Assembly (NCBI RefSeq): GCF_001426945.1
Contig: NZ_LMFS01000001.1
Location: 2,316,413-2,350,607, forward strand
Direction of reading: 5' to 3'
DNA length: 34,195 nucleotides
DNA from: Pseudolabrys sp. Root1462
GTDB lineage: Bacteria > Pseudomonadota > Alphaproteobacteria > Rhizobiales > Xanthobacteraceae
Part shown: one piece after another, positions 26,432-34,179 of the stretch
Numbering within the stretch: position 1 is the stretch's first letter
How the letters are laid out: each line of letters opens with the position of its first letter
Notes under the pieces: generated by a model
Told to the model about the DNA's origin: nothing
The model's input: only the letters and a program-made list of their open reading frames with translations
Databases searched by the model: none
Position numbers and translations under genes: made by a program

Positions 26432-27034
26432 GTGAGCGCTCTCGACGCATGCCTTAAGGCGCTGCTGCCTGTCAGCCGGGCCATCGACGCCATGAACGCC
26501 TGGCTCGGCCGCTACCTCGCGTGGCTCATCCTTGGCGCGGTGCTGGTGTCATCGGTCAATGCCACCATCCGCAAGCTCTTCGACATCTCATCGAATTCCT
26601 GGCTCGAATTGCAGTGGGTGCTGTTCGGCGTGGTTTTCCTGCTGTGCTCGCCGTGGACGCTGATGTCCAACGAACACATCCGCATCGACATCGTGAACCA
26701 GCTCTTGCCCAAGGCGCTGCGCAACTGGATCGACATCATCGGCCACGCATTCTTCCTGCTGCCCTGGTGCATTATCATGGTCATCACGGCGGGGCCCTTC
26801 TTTTGGCGCTCCGCGATGATCAATGAGCAGTCCGGCAACGCCGGCGGCCTGCCGGTCTGGCCGTCAAAGGCGCTGGTGCTCATCGGCTTCGCCCTCCTCC
26901 TGATCCAGGCCCTGTCGGAACTGGTCAAACGCGCTTCGGTGATGCGCGACCTCATTCCCGATCCTTACGCGTCCTCAACCAGCGCCATCGAGGCGGAAGT
27001 TGAACGGACTGTCGAAGCGATCGAAAAGCGCTAA
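26432..27034 (+). CDS. TRAP transporter small permease (DctQ/FcbT2 type)
   Basis: A 200-residue inner-membrane protein with four helices. WLELQWVLFGVVFLLCSPWTL and the following NEHIRIDIV are typical DctQ segments. It pairs with the large permease encoded 27 bases downstream to form the Na+-coupled TRAP membrane complex for an organic acid. It starts with GTG, supported by a strong GGGGGGA about 10 bases upstream; no in-frame ATG fits as well. It is longer than many DctQ proteins because of a polar C-terminal tail (about residues 170-200). By sequence it belongs to the mannitol/chloroaromatic (FcbT2) branch. Confidence 0.9.
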   Translation: MSALDACLKALLPVSRAIDAMNAWLGRYLAWLILGAVLVSSVNATIRKLFDISSNSWLELQWVLFGVVFLLCSPWTLMSNEHIRIDIVNQLLPKALRNWIDIIGHAFFLLPWCIIMVITAGPFFWRSAMINEQSGNAGGLPVWPSKALVLIGFALLLIQALSELVKRASVMRDLIPDPYASSTSAIEAEVERTVEAIEKR

Positions 27035-27061
27035 GCGCTGCTGACGGATTTGGAGCAAACA

Positions 27062-28882
27062 ATGATTGCCTTCATCATCGAGAACATGGCGCCGATCATG
27101 TTCGCGTCGCTGGTGGTGTTTCTGCTGCTCGGTTATCCGGCAGCGTTCTCACTCGCCGCCGTCGGCCTGATCTACGCCCTCGCCGGTATCGAGCTCGGCC
27201 AGTTTCACCCGGACTTCCTGCAGGCGCTGCCCGAGCGCGTCTACGGTGTCATGAACAATGACACCCTGCTCGCCATTCCCTTCTTCACCTTCATGGGCCT
27301 GATCCTCGAACGATCCGGCATGGCGGAAGACCTGCTCGACACCATCGGCCAGTTGTTCGGCACCGTGCGCGGCGGCCTCGCGTATGCGGTGATCTTCGTC
27401 GGCGCCCTGCTCGCCGCGACCACCGGCGTCGTCGCGGCCTCCGTCATTTCGATGGGCCTGATCTCGCTGCCGATCATGCTGCGCTACGGTTACGACCGCC
27501 GCGTCGCTTCCGGCGTCATCGCCGCCTCCGGCACTCTGGCGCAGATCATCCCGCCGTCGCTGGTGCTGATCGTGATGGCCGACCAGCTCGGCCGTTCGGT
27601 CGGCGATATGTACGAAGGCGCCTTCATCCCCGGCCTCGTGTTGTCGGGCCTGTACGCCTTCTACATCTTCCTCGTCAGCGTCATCTATCCGAAGGCGACG
27701 CCGGGCCTGCCCGCGGAGGCCATCGGTTTCCGTGAGGCGAGCGGCGCGCGCGGCGTCTGGCAGCTCGGCATCCTCGTCGTGTTCTCGGGTTTCGTCGGCT
27801 ATATGCTGATGAGCCAGACCAAGGTGAATGGCGGCGCCGATTTCGTCATTCTGACCATGTCGGTCGGCGTGACCGTGTCGTTCCTCTGTGCGGTGTTCAA
27901 CCGCATCTTCGGCACACGCTTCTGGTATCTCAGCGTCATCTCGTTCGCCGTTCTCGCCGCAGCCTGGTATTACTTCAACCATCACGGCCATGAAAACTGG
28001 GCGCTGCTGCTGGCGGCGCTTTCGGCCGGTGCGTTCTATGCCGTGGTCGCGGCGCTGATCGAGAAGGTGACCGGCTTCCGTCTGGTCACGCTGATGGCGG
28101 AGCAGACCACCTTCGTCATGGTGCCGCCGCTCCTGCTGATCTTCCTTGTGCTCGGCACCATCTTTATCGGCGTCGCGACGCCGACCGAAGGCGGCGCGAT
28201 GGGCGCGGTCGGCGCGCTCATCCTTGGTGGAATGAAGCGGCGACTGAGCTTTGATTTGATCCGGCAGGCCGTCGAGTCGACCGCGAAGCTGTCGGCCTTC
28301 GTCGTCTTCATCCTGCTGGGGGCCCGCGTGTTCTCGCTGACCTTCTACGGTGTCAGCGGCCACATCTGGGTCGAGCACATGCTCACTTCGCTGCCCGGCG
28401 GCCAGATCGGCTTCCTCATCTTCGTCAACGCCTTCGTCTTCGTGCTGGCGTTCTTCCTCGACTTCTTCGAGCTGGCCTTCATCATCATCCCGCTGCTCGG
28501 ACCGGCCGCGGAGAAACTCGGCATCGACCTGATCTGGTTCGGCGTCATCCTCGGCGTCAACATGCAGACCTCGTTCATGCATCCGCCATTCGGCTTCGCC
28601 CTGTTCTACCTGCGCTCGGTGGCGCCGAAGGAAAGCTTTATCGACCGCCTCACCGGTCAGCGCACCGACCCGGTCACCACCGGACAAATCTACTGGGGCG
28701 CGGTGCCGTTCGTCGTGATCCAGGTCATCATGGTGGCGCTGGTCATCACCTTCCCGGGGATGGTGATGCACTACAAGAAAGGCATGTCGACCGTCGATCC
28801 GAACAAGGTGAAGATCGAGGTGCCTGCGCTCGACAATCTGCCGCCGGTCGACTTCAACGCGGCGCCGCCAACGTTCAAGTAA
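27062..28882 (+). CDS. TRAP transporter large permease (DctM/FcbT3 type), long form
   Basis: Inner-membrane protein of 606 residues, much longer than the roughly 430-residue DctM norm. Conserved DctM segments are GALLAATTGVVAASVISMGL with the following SGVIAASGTLAQIIPPSL in the first half, and GVATPTEGGAMGAVGAL and GVILGVNMQTSFMHPPFGFALFYLR in the second. The extra length is an insertion at about residues 230-350 containing three or four additional hydrophobic helices between the two halves. A start at ATG 27062 has GGAG 8 bases upstream. The gene ends 30 bases before a strong bidirectional terminator facing the binding-protein genes. Confidence 0.92.
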   Translation: MIAFIIENMAPIMFASLVVFLLLGYPAAFSLAAVGLIYALAGIELGQFHPDFLQALPERVYGVMNNDTLLAIPFFTFMGLILERSGMAEDLLDTIGQLFGTVRGGLAYAVIFVGALLAATTGVVAASVISMGLISLPIMLRYGYDRRVASGVIAASGTLAQIIPPSLVLIVMADQLGRSVGDMYEGAFIPGLVLSGLYAFYIFLVSVIYPKATPGLPAEAIGFREASGARGVWQLGILVVFSGFVGYMLMSQTKVNGGADFVILTMSVGVTVSFLCAVFNRIFGTRFWYLSVISFAVLAAAWYYFNHHGHENWALLLAALSAGAFYAVVAALIEKVTGFRLVTLMAEQTTFVMVPPLLLIFLVLGTIFIGVATPTEGGAMGAVGALILGGMKRRLSFDLIRQAVESTAKLSAFVVFILLGARVFSLTFYGVSGHIWVEHMLTSLPGGQIGFLIFVNAFVFVLAFFLDFFELAFIIIPLLGPAAEKLGIDLIWFGVILGVNMQTSFMHPPFGFALFYLRSVAPKESFIDRLTGQRTDPVTTGQIYWGAVPFVVIQVIMVALVITFPGMVMHYKKGMSTVDPNKVKIEVPALDNLPPVDFNAAPPTFK

Positions 28883-28911
28883 TCGGTCGCCGCACATCGC
28901 CCGCCAATAAA

Positions 28912-28945
28912 AAACCCCGGAGCCTGCGCTCCGGGGTTTCTCTTT
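28912..28945. terminator. bidirectional intrinsic terminator between TRAP permease and binding-protein genes
   Basis: AAACCCCGGAGC (28912-28923) pairs perfectly with GCTCCGGGGTTT (28928-28939) across a four-base loop. CTCTTTTT follows on the plus strand and an A-run flanks the left side, giving a T-run on the minus strand. It can end both converging transcripts. Confidence 0.9.
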
Positions 28946-28966
28946 TTACCGCAATATGTCGAGCGA

Positions 28967-30052
28967 TCAGGCGCTCATCGCGCGCATCATGAACTGATCG
29001 TAGGTGTTCTCGGCCAGACGGAACCACTGATAGGTGTTCTTGGTGAACGCCATCATGGATTCGTTGACCTTCTTGAAGCTCTCGTTTTCCTTCGAGACTT
29101 CCGCGTGCAACTCCATGGTCGCCTTGTAGGAGGCGTCCATGATCGCCGGCGAGAACACGTGCAGCTTGGTGCCACCGGCGATCAGCCGGCGCAGCGCCTG
29201 CGGGTTCACGGCGTCGTACTTCGCCATCATCGAGGTGTTTGCGACGTGGCCGGCCGCTTCCAGCACCGCCTGATAGTGCTTCGGCAGCGCGTTCCACTTG
29301 TCGAGGTTGACGAAGGCGAACAGCATCGAGCCGCCTTCCCACCAGCCCGGCGCATAGTAGTGCGGGGCCACCTTGTAGAAGCCGAGCTTCTCATCGTCAT
29401 ACGGACCGATCCACTCGGCTGCGTCGATGGTGCCCTTCTCCAGCGCCGGATAGATGTCGCCACCGGCGATCTGCTGCGGCACCGCACCGAGCTTCTGGAG
29501 CACCTTGCCGGCCCAGCCGCCGATACGCATCTTGACGCCCTTGAGGTCGTCGACGCTGTTGATTTCCTTGCGGAACCAACCGCCCATCTGACAGCCGGTA
29601 TTGCCGGCGAGGATGCCGCGGATGTTGTACTTCTTGTAGAACTCGTTCAGCACGGTGTCGCCGCCGCCCTGCGTCCACCAGCCCTGGTTGATGCGGGCGT
29701 TGGGGCCGAACGGGACCGAGGTGCCGAAGCCGAAGGTCGGGTCCTTGCCGAAGTAATAGTACGACGCAGTGTGGCCGATTTCGACGGTGCCATTCTGCAC
29801 GGCATCGACGATGGCCAGGCCCGGGACAATTTCACCGGCCGCGAACGGCTGGATCTGGAACTTGCCGTCGGTCATATCCGAAACCGTCTTGCACATGGTT
29901 TCGACGCCGCCGTAGATGGTATCCAGCGACTTCGGCCAGCTCGCCGGCATGCGCCATTTGATTTCAGGGCTCGACTGCGCAATCGCGGGCGCCGCGATTG
30001 CGGCACCGGCGACGCCAAGGCCGGCCGCCTGAATAAATTGACGACGTTTCAT
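28967..30052 (-). CDS. TRAP substrate-binding protein, TakP/FcbT1-like (first copy)
   Basis: Periplasmic receptor of 361 residues. The N-terminus MKRRQFIQAAGLGVAGAA with AxA at 23-25 (PAIA) is a twin-arginine-type signal. The mature protein is collinear with TakP, the 2-oxo-acid (pyruvate) receptor of Rhodobacter sphaeroides, and has FAAGEIVPGL, QMGGWFRKEIN, GGDIYPALEKGTIDAAEW and GPYDDEKLGF. These match the FcbT1/TakP branch, so a 2-oxo or related carboxylate is the likely ligand. GGGAGGA lies 8 bases before the ATG. It is transcribed toward the permease genes from the opposite strand, downstream of the second copy. An unusual folded leader precedes it. Confidence 0.92.
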   Translation of the reverse strand: MKRRQFIQAAGLGVAGAAIAAPAIAQSSPEIKWRMPASWPKSLDTIYGGVETMCKTVSDMTDGKFQIQPFAAGEIVPGLAIVDAVQNGTVEIGHTASYYYFGKDPTFGFGTSVPFGPNARINQGWWTQGGGDTVLNEFYKKYNIRGILAGNTGCQMGGWFRKEINSVDDLKGVKMRIGGWAGKVLQKLGAVPQQIAGGDIYPALEKGTIDAAEWIGPYDDEKLGFYKVAPHYYAPGWWEGGSMLFAFVNLDKWNALPKHYQAVLEAAGHVANTSMMAKYDAVNPQALRRLIAGGTKLHVFSPAIMDASYKATMELHAEVSKENESFKKVNESMMAFTKNTYQWFRLAENTYDQFMMRAMSA

Positions 30053-30080
30053 CAGCTATTTCCTCCCATGAGATTTTAGA

Positions 30081-30127
30081 CGCGGGGACCCCCGAGGCTA
30101 AACCCGCTAGCACCCACTTCTCGGGGG
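30081..30127 (-). promoter_or_regulatory. structured 5' leader of the first TRAP binding-protein gene
   Basis: Read on the minus strand, CCCCCGAG (30127-30120) pairs with CTCGGGGG (30096-30089). Inside, GCTA/TAGC (30111-30108 and 30100-30097) makes a second helix separated by an 8-base one-sided bulge. The apical loop GCGGG (30107-30103) can pair with CCCGC (30086-30082) just 3' of the stem, an H-type pseudoknot. The structure ends 13 bases before the ribosome-binding site. Pairing is seen in the sequence; a regulatory role is inference. Confidence 0.45.
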
Positions 30128-30239
30128 CTTATGCGAACCATGACGGAGAGCCGGGTTTAAATCCAGTACAGAATTTGCGCTGCCGGACGGGGTTTTTAAA
30201 ATTTTGGGCTGGCATCGGCCCCGAATCGACAAAAAATAA

Positions 30240-30266
30240 CCCCCGCCCGGTCGTCCCGGGCGGGGG
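30240..30266 (-). terminator. intrinsic terminator after the second TRAP binding-protein gene
   Basis: CCCCCGCCCGG and CCGGGCGGGGG form a perfect 11-bp stem with a five-base loop. On the minus strand it is followed by TTATTTTTTG, so it should stop transcription from the upstream binding-protein gene before the next one. The two receptors are therefore likely expressed separately. Confidence 0.85.
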
Positions 30267-30293
30267 CTTTAATCTAAGGTCTAATAAACAGCC

Positions 30294-31379
30294 TTAGCCG
30301 CGCACCGCGCGCACCATGAAGGCATCGAAGCCGAGCTCGGCCACCTGCCACCACTGATACTCGCTGCCGCGATAAGCCAGCATGCTATCCACGGCCTTCT
30401 TGAAGTCCGCATTCTTGGCCGACGTTTCCGCATAGGTCTGCATCGTCGCCTTGTACGAGGCGGCCATCACTTCGGCCGGGAACGGACGCAGCTCGGCGCC
30501 CGCCGCCACCAGACGCCGGATCGCGCCTGGGTTCTCGTTGTCGTACTTCGCGATCATCCAGTCGTTGGCCAGCGCCGAGGCACTGCGGACGATCTGCTGA
30601 TAGTTCTTCGGCAGCGACGCCCACTTATCGAGATTGATGAAGTTGTGCAGCATGGCGCCGCCTTCCCACCAACCCGGATAGTAGTAGTACTTCGCGACCT
30701 TCACGAAGCCGAGCTTCTCGTCGTCATACGGACCGACCCACTCGGCCGCGTCGATGGTGCCCTTCTCCAGCGCCGGATAGATGTCGCCGCCGGCGAGCTG
30801 CTGGGGGATGACGCCCAGCTTCGAGAAGATCTGGCCGGCGTAACCGGCGATGCGGAATTTCAGACCCTTGAGATCGTCGACGGTCTTGATCTCCTTGCGG
30901 AACCAGCCGCCCATCTGACAGGTCGTGTTGCCGCACGGAATGGCGAGGAAGTTGTACTTCTTGAAGAAGTCGTTGGCGATCTGCTCGCCGCCGCCGAACG
31001 CCATCCACGCCGCCTGCATGCGGGTGTTCAGGCCGAAGGGCTGCGCCGTGTAGAGCGCGAAGGTCGGGTCCTTGCCGACGTAGTAATAAGACGCGGTGTG
31101 CGCCATTTCGACGGTGCCGTTCTGCACCGCGTCCGCGGCCTGCAGGCCGGGGACGATTTCGCCCGCGGCGAAAGTCTGGATCTGGAACTTGTTATCGGTC
31201 GCTTCGGCCACCGCCTTGGCGAACACTTCGGCGGCGCCGTACAGGGTGTCGAGCGACTTCGGGAAGCTCGAGGTCAGGCGCCACTTCACTTCGGGGCTCG
31301 TCTGCGCGATGGCCGGTGCGGCGACCGCGGTCGCAGCCAGGCCCACGCCTGCTGCGCCCAGGAATTGTCGGCGTTTCAT
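30294..31379 (-). CDS. TRAP substrate-binding protein, TakP/FcbT1-like (second copy)
   Basis: Paralogue of the neighbouring receptor, also 361 residues and aligning without gaps. The Tat-type signal reads MKRRQFLGAAGVGLAATAV and ends PAIA. Shared blocks are FAAGEIVPGL, QMGGWFRKEIKTVDDLKG, GGDIYPALEKGTIDAAEW and GPYDDEKLGF. Differences cluster near the cleft, for example GNTGCQMGG versus GNTTCQMGG and the APHYYAPGWW/AKYYYYPGWW pair, so the ligand range may differ. GGAG lies 8 bases before the ATG at 31379, which I chose. A second in-frame ATG 11 codons upstream (31412) begins an almost identical MKRRQ sequence. No permease gene of its own is adjacent. Confidence 0.92.
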   Translation of the reverse strand: MKRRQFLGAAGVGLAATAVAAPAIAQTSPEVKWRLTSSFPKSLDTLYGAAEVFAKAVAEATDNKFQIQTFAAGEIVPGLQAADAVQNGTVEMAHTASYYYVGKDPTFALYTAQPFGLNTRMQAAWMAFGGGEQIANDFFKKYNFLAIPCGNTTCQMGGWFRKEIKTVDDLKGLKFRIAGYAGQIFSKLGVIPQQLAGGDIYPALEKGTIDAAEWVGPYDDEKLGFVKVAKYYYYPGWWEGGAMLHNFINLDKWASLPKNYQQIVRSASALANDWMIAKYDNENPGAIRRLVAAGAELRPFPAEVMAASYKATMQTYAETSAKNADFKKAVDSMLAYRGSEYQWWQVAELGFDAFMVRAVRG

Positions 31380-31412
31380 TCCAATCACTCCATTTTCTTG
31401 TCGACGTTTCAT
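31365..31412 (-). repeat. short direct duplication of the start region of the second binding-protein gene
   Basis: ATGAAACGTCGACAA (31412-31398) and ATGAAACGCCGACAA (31379-31365) differ at one base, and both are in the same frame 33 bases apart. Only the downstream copy has a good GGAG ribosome-binding site. The upstream copy may be a remnant or a second start adding MKRRQENGVIG to the signal peptide. Confidence 0.7.
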
Positions 31413-31590
31413 TTGTTCGTTTCACCGCCGTGCATCGGCGATTACTTGCCGGCCAGCTACACCGTTCGGGTAGCCCAGCACCAGCGTCATGGCTGCATTG
31501 CACGCATGCAGAGCGCGTAAAATCGCCTGAAACTGGGCCCGGACGACGGCCTGCGGCGGTAAAAGCCGCGGCGGGCTAAGCGGTGCGGCG

Positions 31591-32751
31591 TTACGCCTCG
31601 ATCACGATCTTCGGGGCGCTGCGCGAGGGGCCGCCCTTGATCTGTTCGAGCACCCGCGCGGCGATGTCACGGTAGATCTTGGCGTGCGGACCATCCGGAT
31701 CCGTCGCCACCACCGGGAGGCCGGCGTCGGATTTCTCGCGGATCGTCATGTGCAGTGGCACTTCACCGAGGAACGGCACGCCCTGCCGCTCGGCTTCGTG
31801 GCGGGCGCCGCCATGGCCGAACAGATCGGAGCGCGTGTTGCATTCCGGGCAGACGAAGTAGCTCATGTTCTCGACGACGCCGAGCACCGGCACGTTGACG
31901 CGCTTGAACATGGCGACACCGCGCCGCGCATCGATCAGCGCCAGATCCTGCGGCGTCGATACGATCACCGCACCCTTGAGCGGCACCTGCTGCGCCATGG
32001 TGAGTTGGGCGTCGCCGGTGCCCGGCGGCATGTCCACCACCATGACATCGAGCTTGCCCCACTCGACCTCGCGCAGCATCTGAGTCAGCGCCGACATCAC
32101 CATCGGACCGCGCCAGATCATCGGCGTTTCTTCGTCGATCAGAAAACCGATCGACATCACCTTGAGGCCGTACTTCTCGATCGGCTTCAGGCGGGTGCCG
32201 CCGATGGTCTCCGGCTTTTCCTTGATGGCGAGCAGCTTCGGAATCGACGGGCCGTAGATGTCGGCATCAAGCAGGCCGACCTTGAGGCCGATCGCGCTCA
32301 GGCCGAGGGCGAGGTTGACCGCGGTGGTCGATTTGCCGACGCCGCCTTTGCCGGAGGCGACGGCGATGATCGACTCGACGCCGGGAATGCCGGTTTGCGC
32401 CCGCTCGCCCGGCTGACCGTGGCTGTGGCCGTGACTGTGGGGCTGCGGCCGTGCCGCCGGGGTGGCCGCCTGATGCGCCGGCTGGGGACCCCGGCCCGCG
32501 CCGGCGGCGCGTTCCGCCGTGAGCGCAACCAGCGCCGAGGTGACGCCAGGCATCGCCTTGACCGCGGCTTCCGCCTGCGCCCGGACCGGCTCCCAGGCCT
32601 TTACCGCGGCGGCGTCCACGGTGATCGAGAAGAACACCTTGCCGTCGGTGACGACGATATCGGACAGCACCTTCTCGCCGGTCAGCGGCGCGCCATTGGG
32701 CGAACGGACCTTCGCCAGAGCGTTCAAGACCTCGTCCTTGCCCACCGCCAT
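31591..32751 (-). CDS. Mrp/ApbC family iron-sulfur cluster carrier ATPase
   Basis: Cytoplasmic P-loop ATPase that carries and transfers Fe-S clusters. The 386-residue protein starts with a MIP18/DUF59 domain (about 1-80), then a linker (about 84-124) that includes a His-rich HSHGHSHG, then the ATPase with the deviant Walker A GKGGVGKST (134-142), DMPPGTGD and the cluster-bridging CPEC (301-304). The ATG at 32751 follows GAAGGATC; the frame is open 45 codons further upstream but with non-conserved Arg-rich residues. It lies between the second TRAP receptor and the divergent dehydrogenase gene. The His-rich linker may bind metal, which is inference. Confidence 0.93.
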   Translation of the reverse strand: MAVGKDEVLNALAKVRSPNGAPLTGEKVLSDIVVTDGKVFFSITVDAAAVKAWEPVRAQAEAAVKAMPGVTSALVALTAERAAGAGRGPQPAHQAATPAARPQPHSHGHSHGQPGERAQTGIPGVESIIAVASGKGGVGKSTTAVNLALGLSAIGLKVGLLDADIYGPSIPKLLAIKEKPETIGGTRLKPIEKYGLKVMSIGFLIDEETPMIWRGPMVMSALTQMLREVEWGKLDVMVVDMPPGTGDAQLTMAQQVPLKGAVIVSTPQDLALIDARRGVAMFKRVNVPVLGVVENMSYFVCPECNTRSDLFGHGGARHEAERQGVPFLGEVPLHMTIREKSDAGLPVVATDPDGPHAKIYRDIAARVLEQIKGGPSRSAPKIVIEA

Positions 32752-32941
32752 GATCCTTCGTCCTCTAACCCGGAAACGCCGCATCGGCTGCGCGGCTCCC
32801 CGCCATTTGGCCGCTTGCGTGGCCGGACGCAAGAGTGGCTGTGCGCGGCTTGCGGCGGACCTAGACGGTTGACGCCCCGGCCTCACAATGACCTATTGCC
32901 CCCGAGCCGGCCGCGTGCGTCGCGGCTGCAACGACGATTCC

Positions 32942-32959
32942 GGCCCGGAACTCCGGGCC
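32942..32959. promoter_or_regulatory. stem-loop in the leader of the dehydrogenase gene
   Basis: GGCCCGG (32942-32948) pairs with CCGGGCC (32953-32959) over a 4-base loop, 22 bases before the ATG at 32982 and next to its GGGAGG ribosome-binding site. It may affect translation or be incidental. Confidence 0.35.
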
Positions 32960-32981
32960 CAATCCGATGGGAGGACTTGCG

Positions 32982-33854
32982 ATGGCGAAGGTTGCGTTTC
33001 TGGGCCTTGGGGTCATGGGCTACCCGATGGCCGGGCACCTCAAGAACAAGGGCGGCCACGACGTCACCGTCTATAACCGCACCACCGCCAAGGCCGAGAA
33101 ATGGGCCGCGCAGTTCGGCGGCAAGGTGGCCAAGACTCCGGCCGAGGCCGCCAAGGGCCAGGACTTCGTCATGGCCTGCGTCGGCAACGACAACGACCTC
33201 CACGAAGTGACGCTCGGCAAGGACGGCGCCTTCCCGGCCATGGGCAAGGGCACGATCTTCGTCGATCACACCACCGCCTCGGCCGAGATCGCGCGCGAAC
33301 TCTACGCCGCGGCGAAGAAGGCCGGCTTCGACTTCCTCGACGGCCCGGTGTCGGGCGGCCAGGCCGGAGCCGAGAACGGCGTCCTCACCGTGATGTGCGG
33401 CGGCGACCAGCCGATCTTCGACAAGGCCAAGCCGGTGATCGATGCCTATGCCCGCGCCTGCAACCTGATGGGCGCGCCGGGATCGGGTCAGCTTGCCAAG
33501 ATGTGCAACCAGATCTGCATCGCCGGCGTGGTCCAGGGTCTTTCCGAAGCGCTGCACTTCGCCAAGAAGGCCGATCTCGACATCGAAAAACTCATCGCGA
33601 CCATCTCCAAGGGCGCGGCGCAGTCCTGGCAGATGGAAAACCGTTACAAGACCATGGCCGCCGGAAAGTTCGATCATGGCTTCGCGGTGGACTGGATGCG
33701 CAAGGATCTGAGCATCTGTCTCGAGGAGGCGCGCAAGAACGGCGCGAGCCTGCCGGTCACCGCGCTGGTCGATCAGTTCTACGCCGAAGTCCAGAAGATG
33801 GGCGGCAAGCGCTGGGACACCTCGGCGCTGCTGGCGCGGCTGGAGCGAGAGTAG
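32982..33854 (+). CDS. 3-hydroxyisobutyrate dehydrogenase family NAD(P)-dependent oxidoreductase
   Basis: Beta-hydroxyacid dehydrogenase of 290 residues. The Rossmann motif GLGVMG is at residues 8-13, the substrate-binding DGPVSGGQAGAENG at about 120-133, and the catalytic Lys (K173) in SGQLAKMCNQ is present with the following Asn. Family members oxidise 3-hydroxyisobutyrate or reduce tartronate semialdehyde or glyoxylate/succinic semialdehyde. The Arg after the second strand (YNRT) is compatible with NADP preference. GGGAGG 7 bases before the ATG at 32982 supports this start over an ATG five codons earlier. It diverges from the Mrp gene and is followed by a perfect palindrome and the terminal stem-loop region. 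Confidence 0.88.
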   Translation: MAKVAFLGLGVMGYPMAGHLKNKGGHDVTVYNRTTAKAEKWAAQFGGKVAKTPAEAAKGQDFVMACVGNDNDLHEVTLGKDGAFPAMGKGTIFVDHTTASAEIARELYAAAKKAGFDFLDGPVSGGQAGAENGVLTVMCGGDQPIFDKAKPVIDAYARACNLMGAPGSGQLAKMCNQICIAGVVQGLSEALHFAKKADLDIEKLIATISKGAAQSWQMENRYKTMAAGKFDHGFAVDWMRKDLSICLEEARKNGASLPVTALVDQFYAEVQKMGGKRWDTSALLARLERE

Positions 33855-33862
33855 CTCTTCTT

Positions 33863-33892
33863 TTCACCCTCCCCTGCAAGGGGGAGGGTGAA
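33863..33892. repeat. perfect 12-bp palindrome after the dehydrogenase gene
   Basis: TTCACCCTCCCC (33863-33874) pairs with GGGGAGGGTGAA (33881-33892) across a 6-base loop. It resembles a common Rhizobiales intergenic repeat. No T-run follows on the plus strand, so termination would not be of the classical intrinsic type. Confidence 0.6.
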
Positions 33893-33962
33893 CGCCAACC
33901 GCCCCGCGTACTTTCCCGTATTCAATTTTTTCAAACAGCCGGGAAGACTTGCAGCCAACGCT

Positions 33963-34179
33963 GCGCCGGCCCTGTTGTTTGTCCGGCGCGGGTCACGCCG
34001 CCTTCCCCTTCCACCCTCGAACACGTCGAGGGGATGGAGCGCCGCGAGGCGCTCTTATGGATCGCACCTTGCGGTGCGCGGCTCTCCTTGACGCGGAGAA
34101 CCTGCGCCCCGCGGCGCTCCATCGCGGTGTCTTTACGGCGCCGGGCCGCGCTTTTGGCGGCTGATCCATCTTTCGATGG
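33963..34179. repeat. chain of eight short perfect stem-loops (gene-free end region)
   Basis: The last 341 bases hold no convincing gene. From 33963 on, perfect short stems follow each other: GCGCCGG/CCGGCGC (33963-33989), CCCTCGA/TCGAGGG (34014-34032), GAGCGCC/GGCGCTC with a GCGA loop (34037-34054), CGCACC/GGTGCG (34063-34078), TCTCC/GGAGA (34083-34099), GCGCC/GGCGC (34104-34117), GCCGC/GCGGC (34145-34161) and CCATC/GATGG (34166-34179). It may be a repeat family of this bacterial group or a structured RNA, and it is cut off by the window end. Confidence 0.5.

Noticed and set aside
27149-28897. A 582-codon minus-strand frame opposite the TRAP large permease
   Set aside because: It is an His/Asp/Glu/Arg-rich shadow of a membrane-protein gene; no start signal or homology is apparent.
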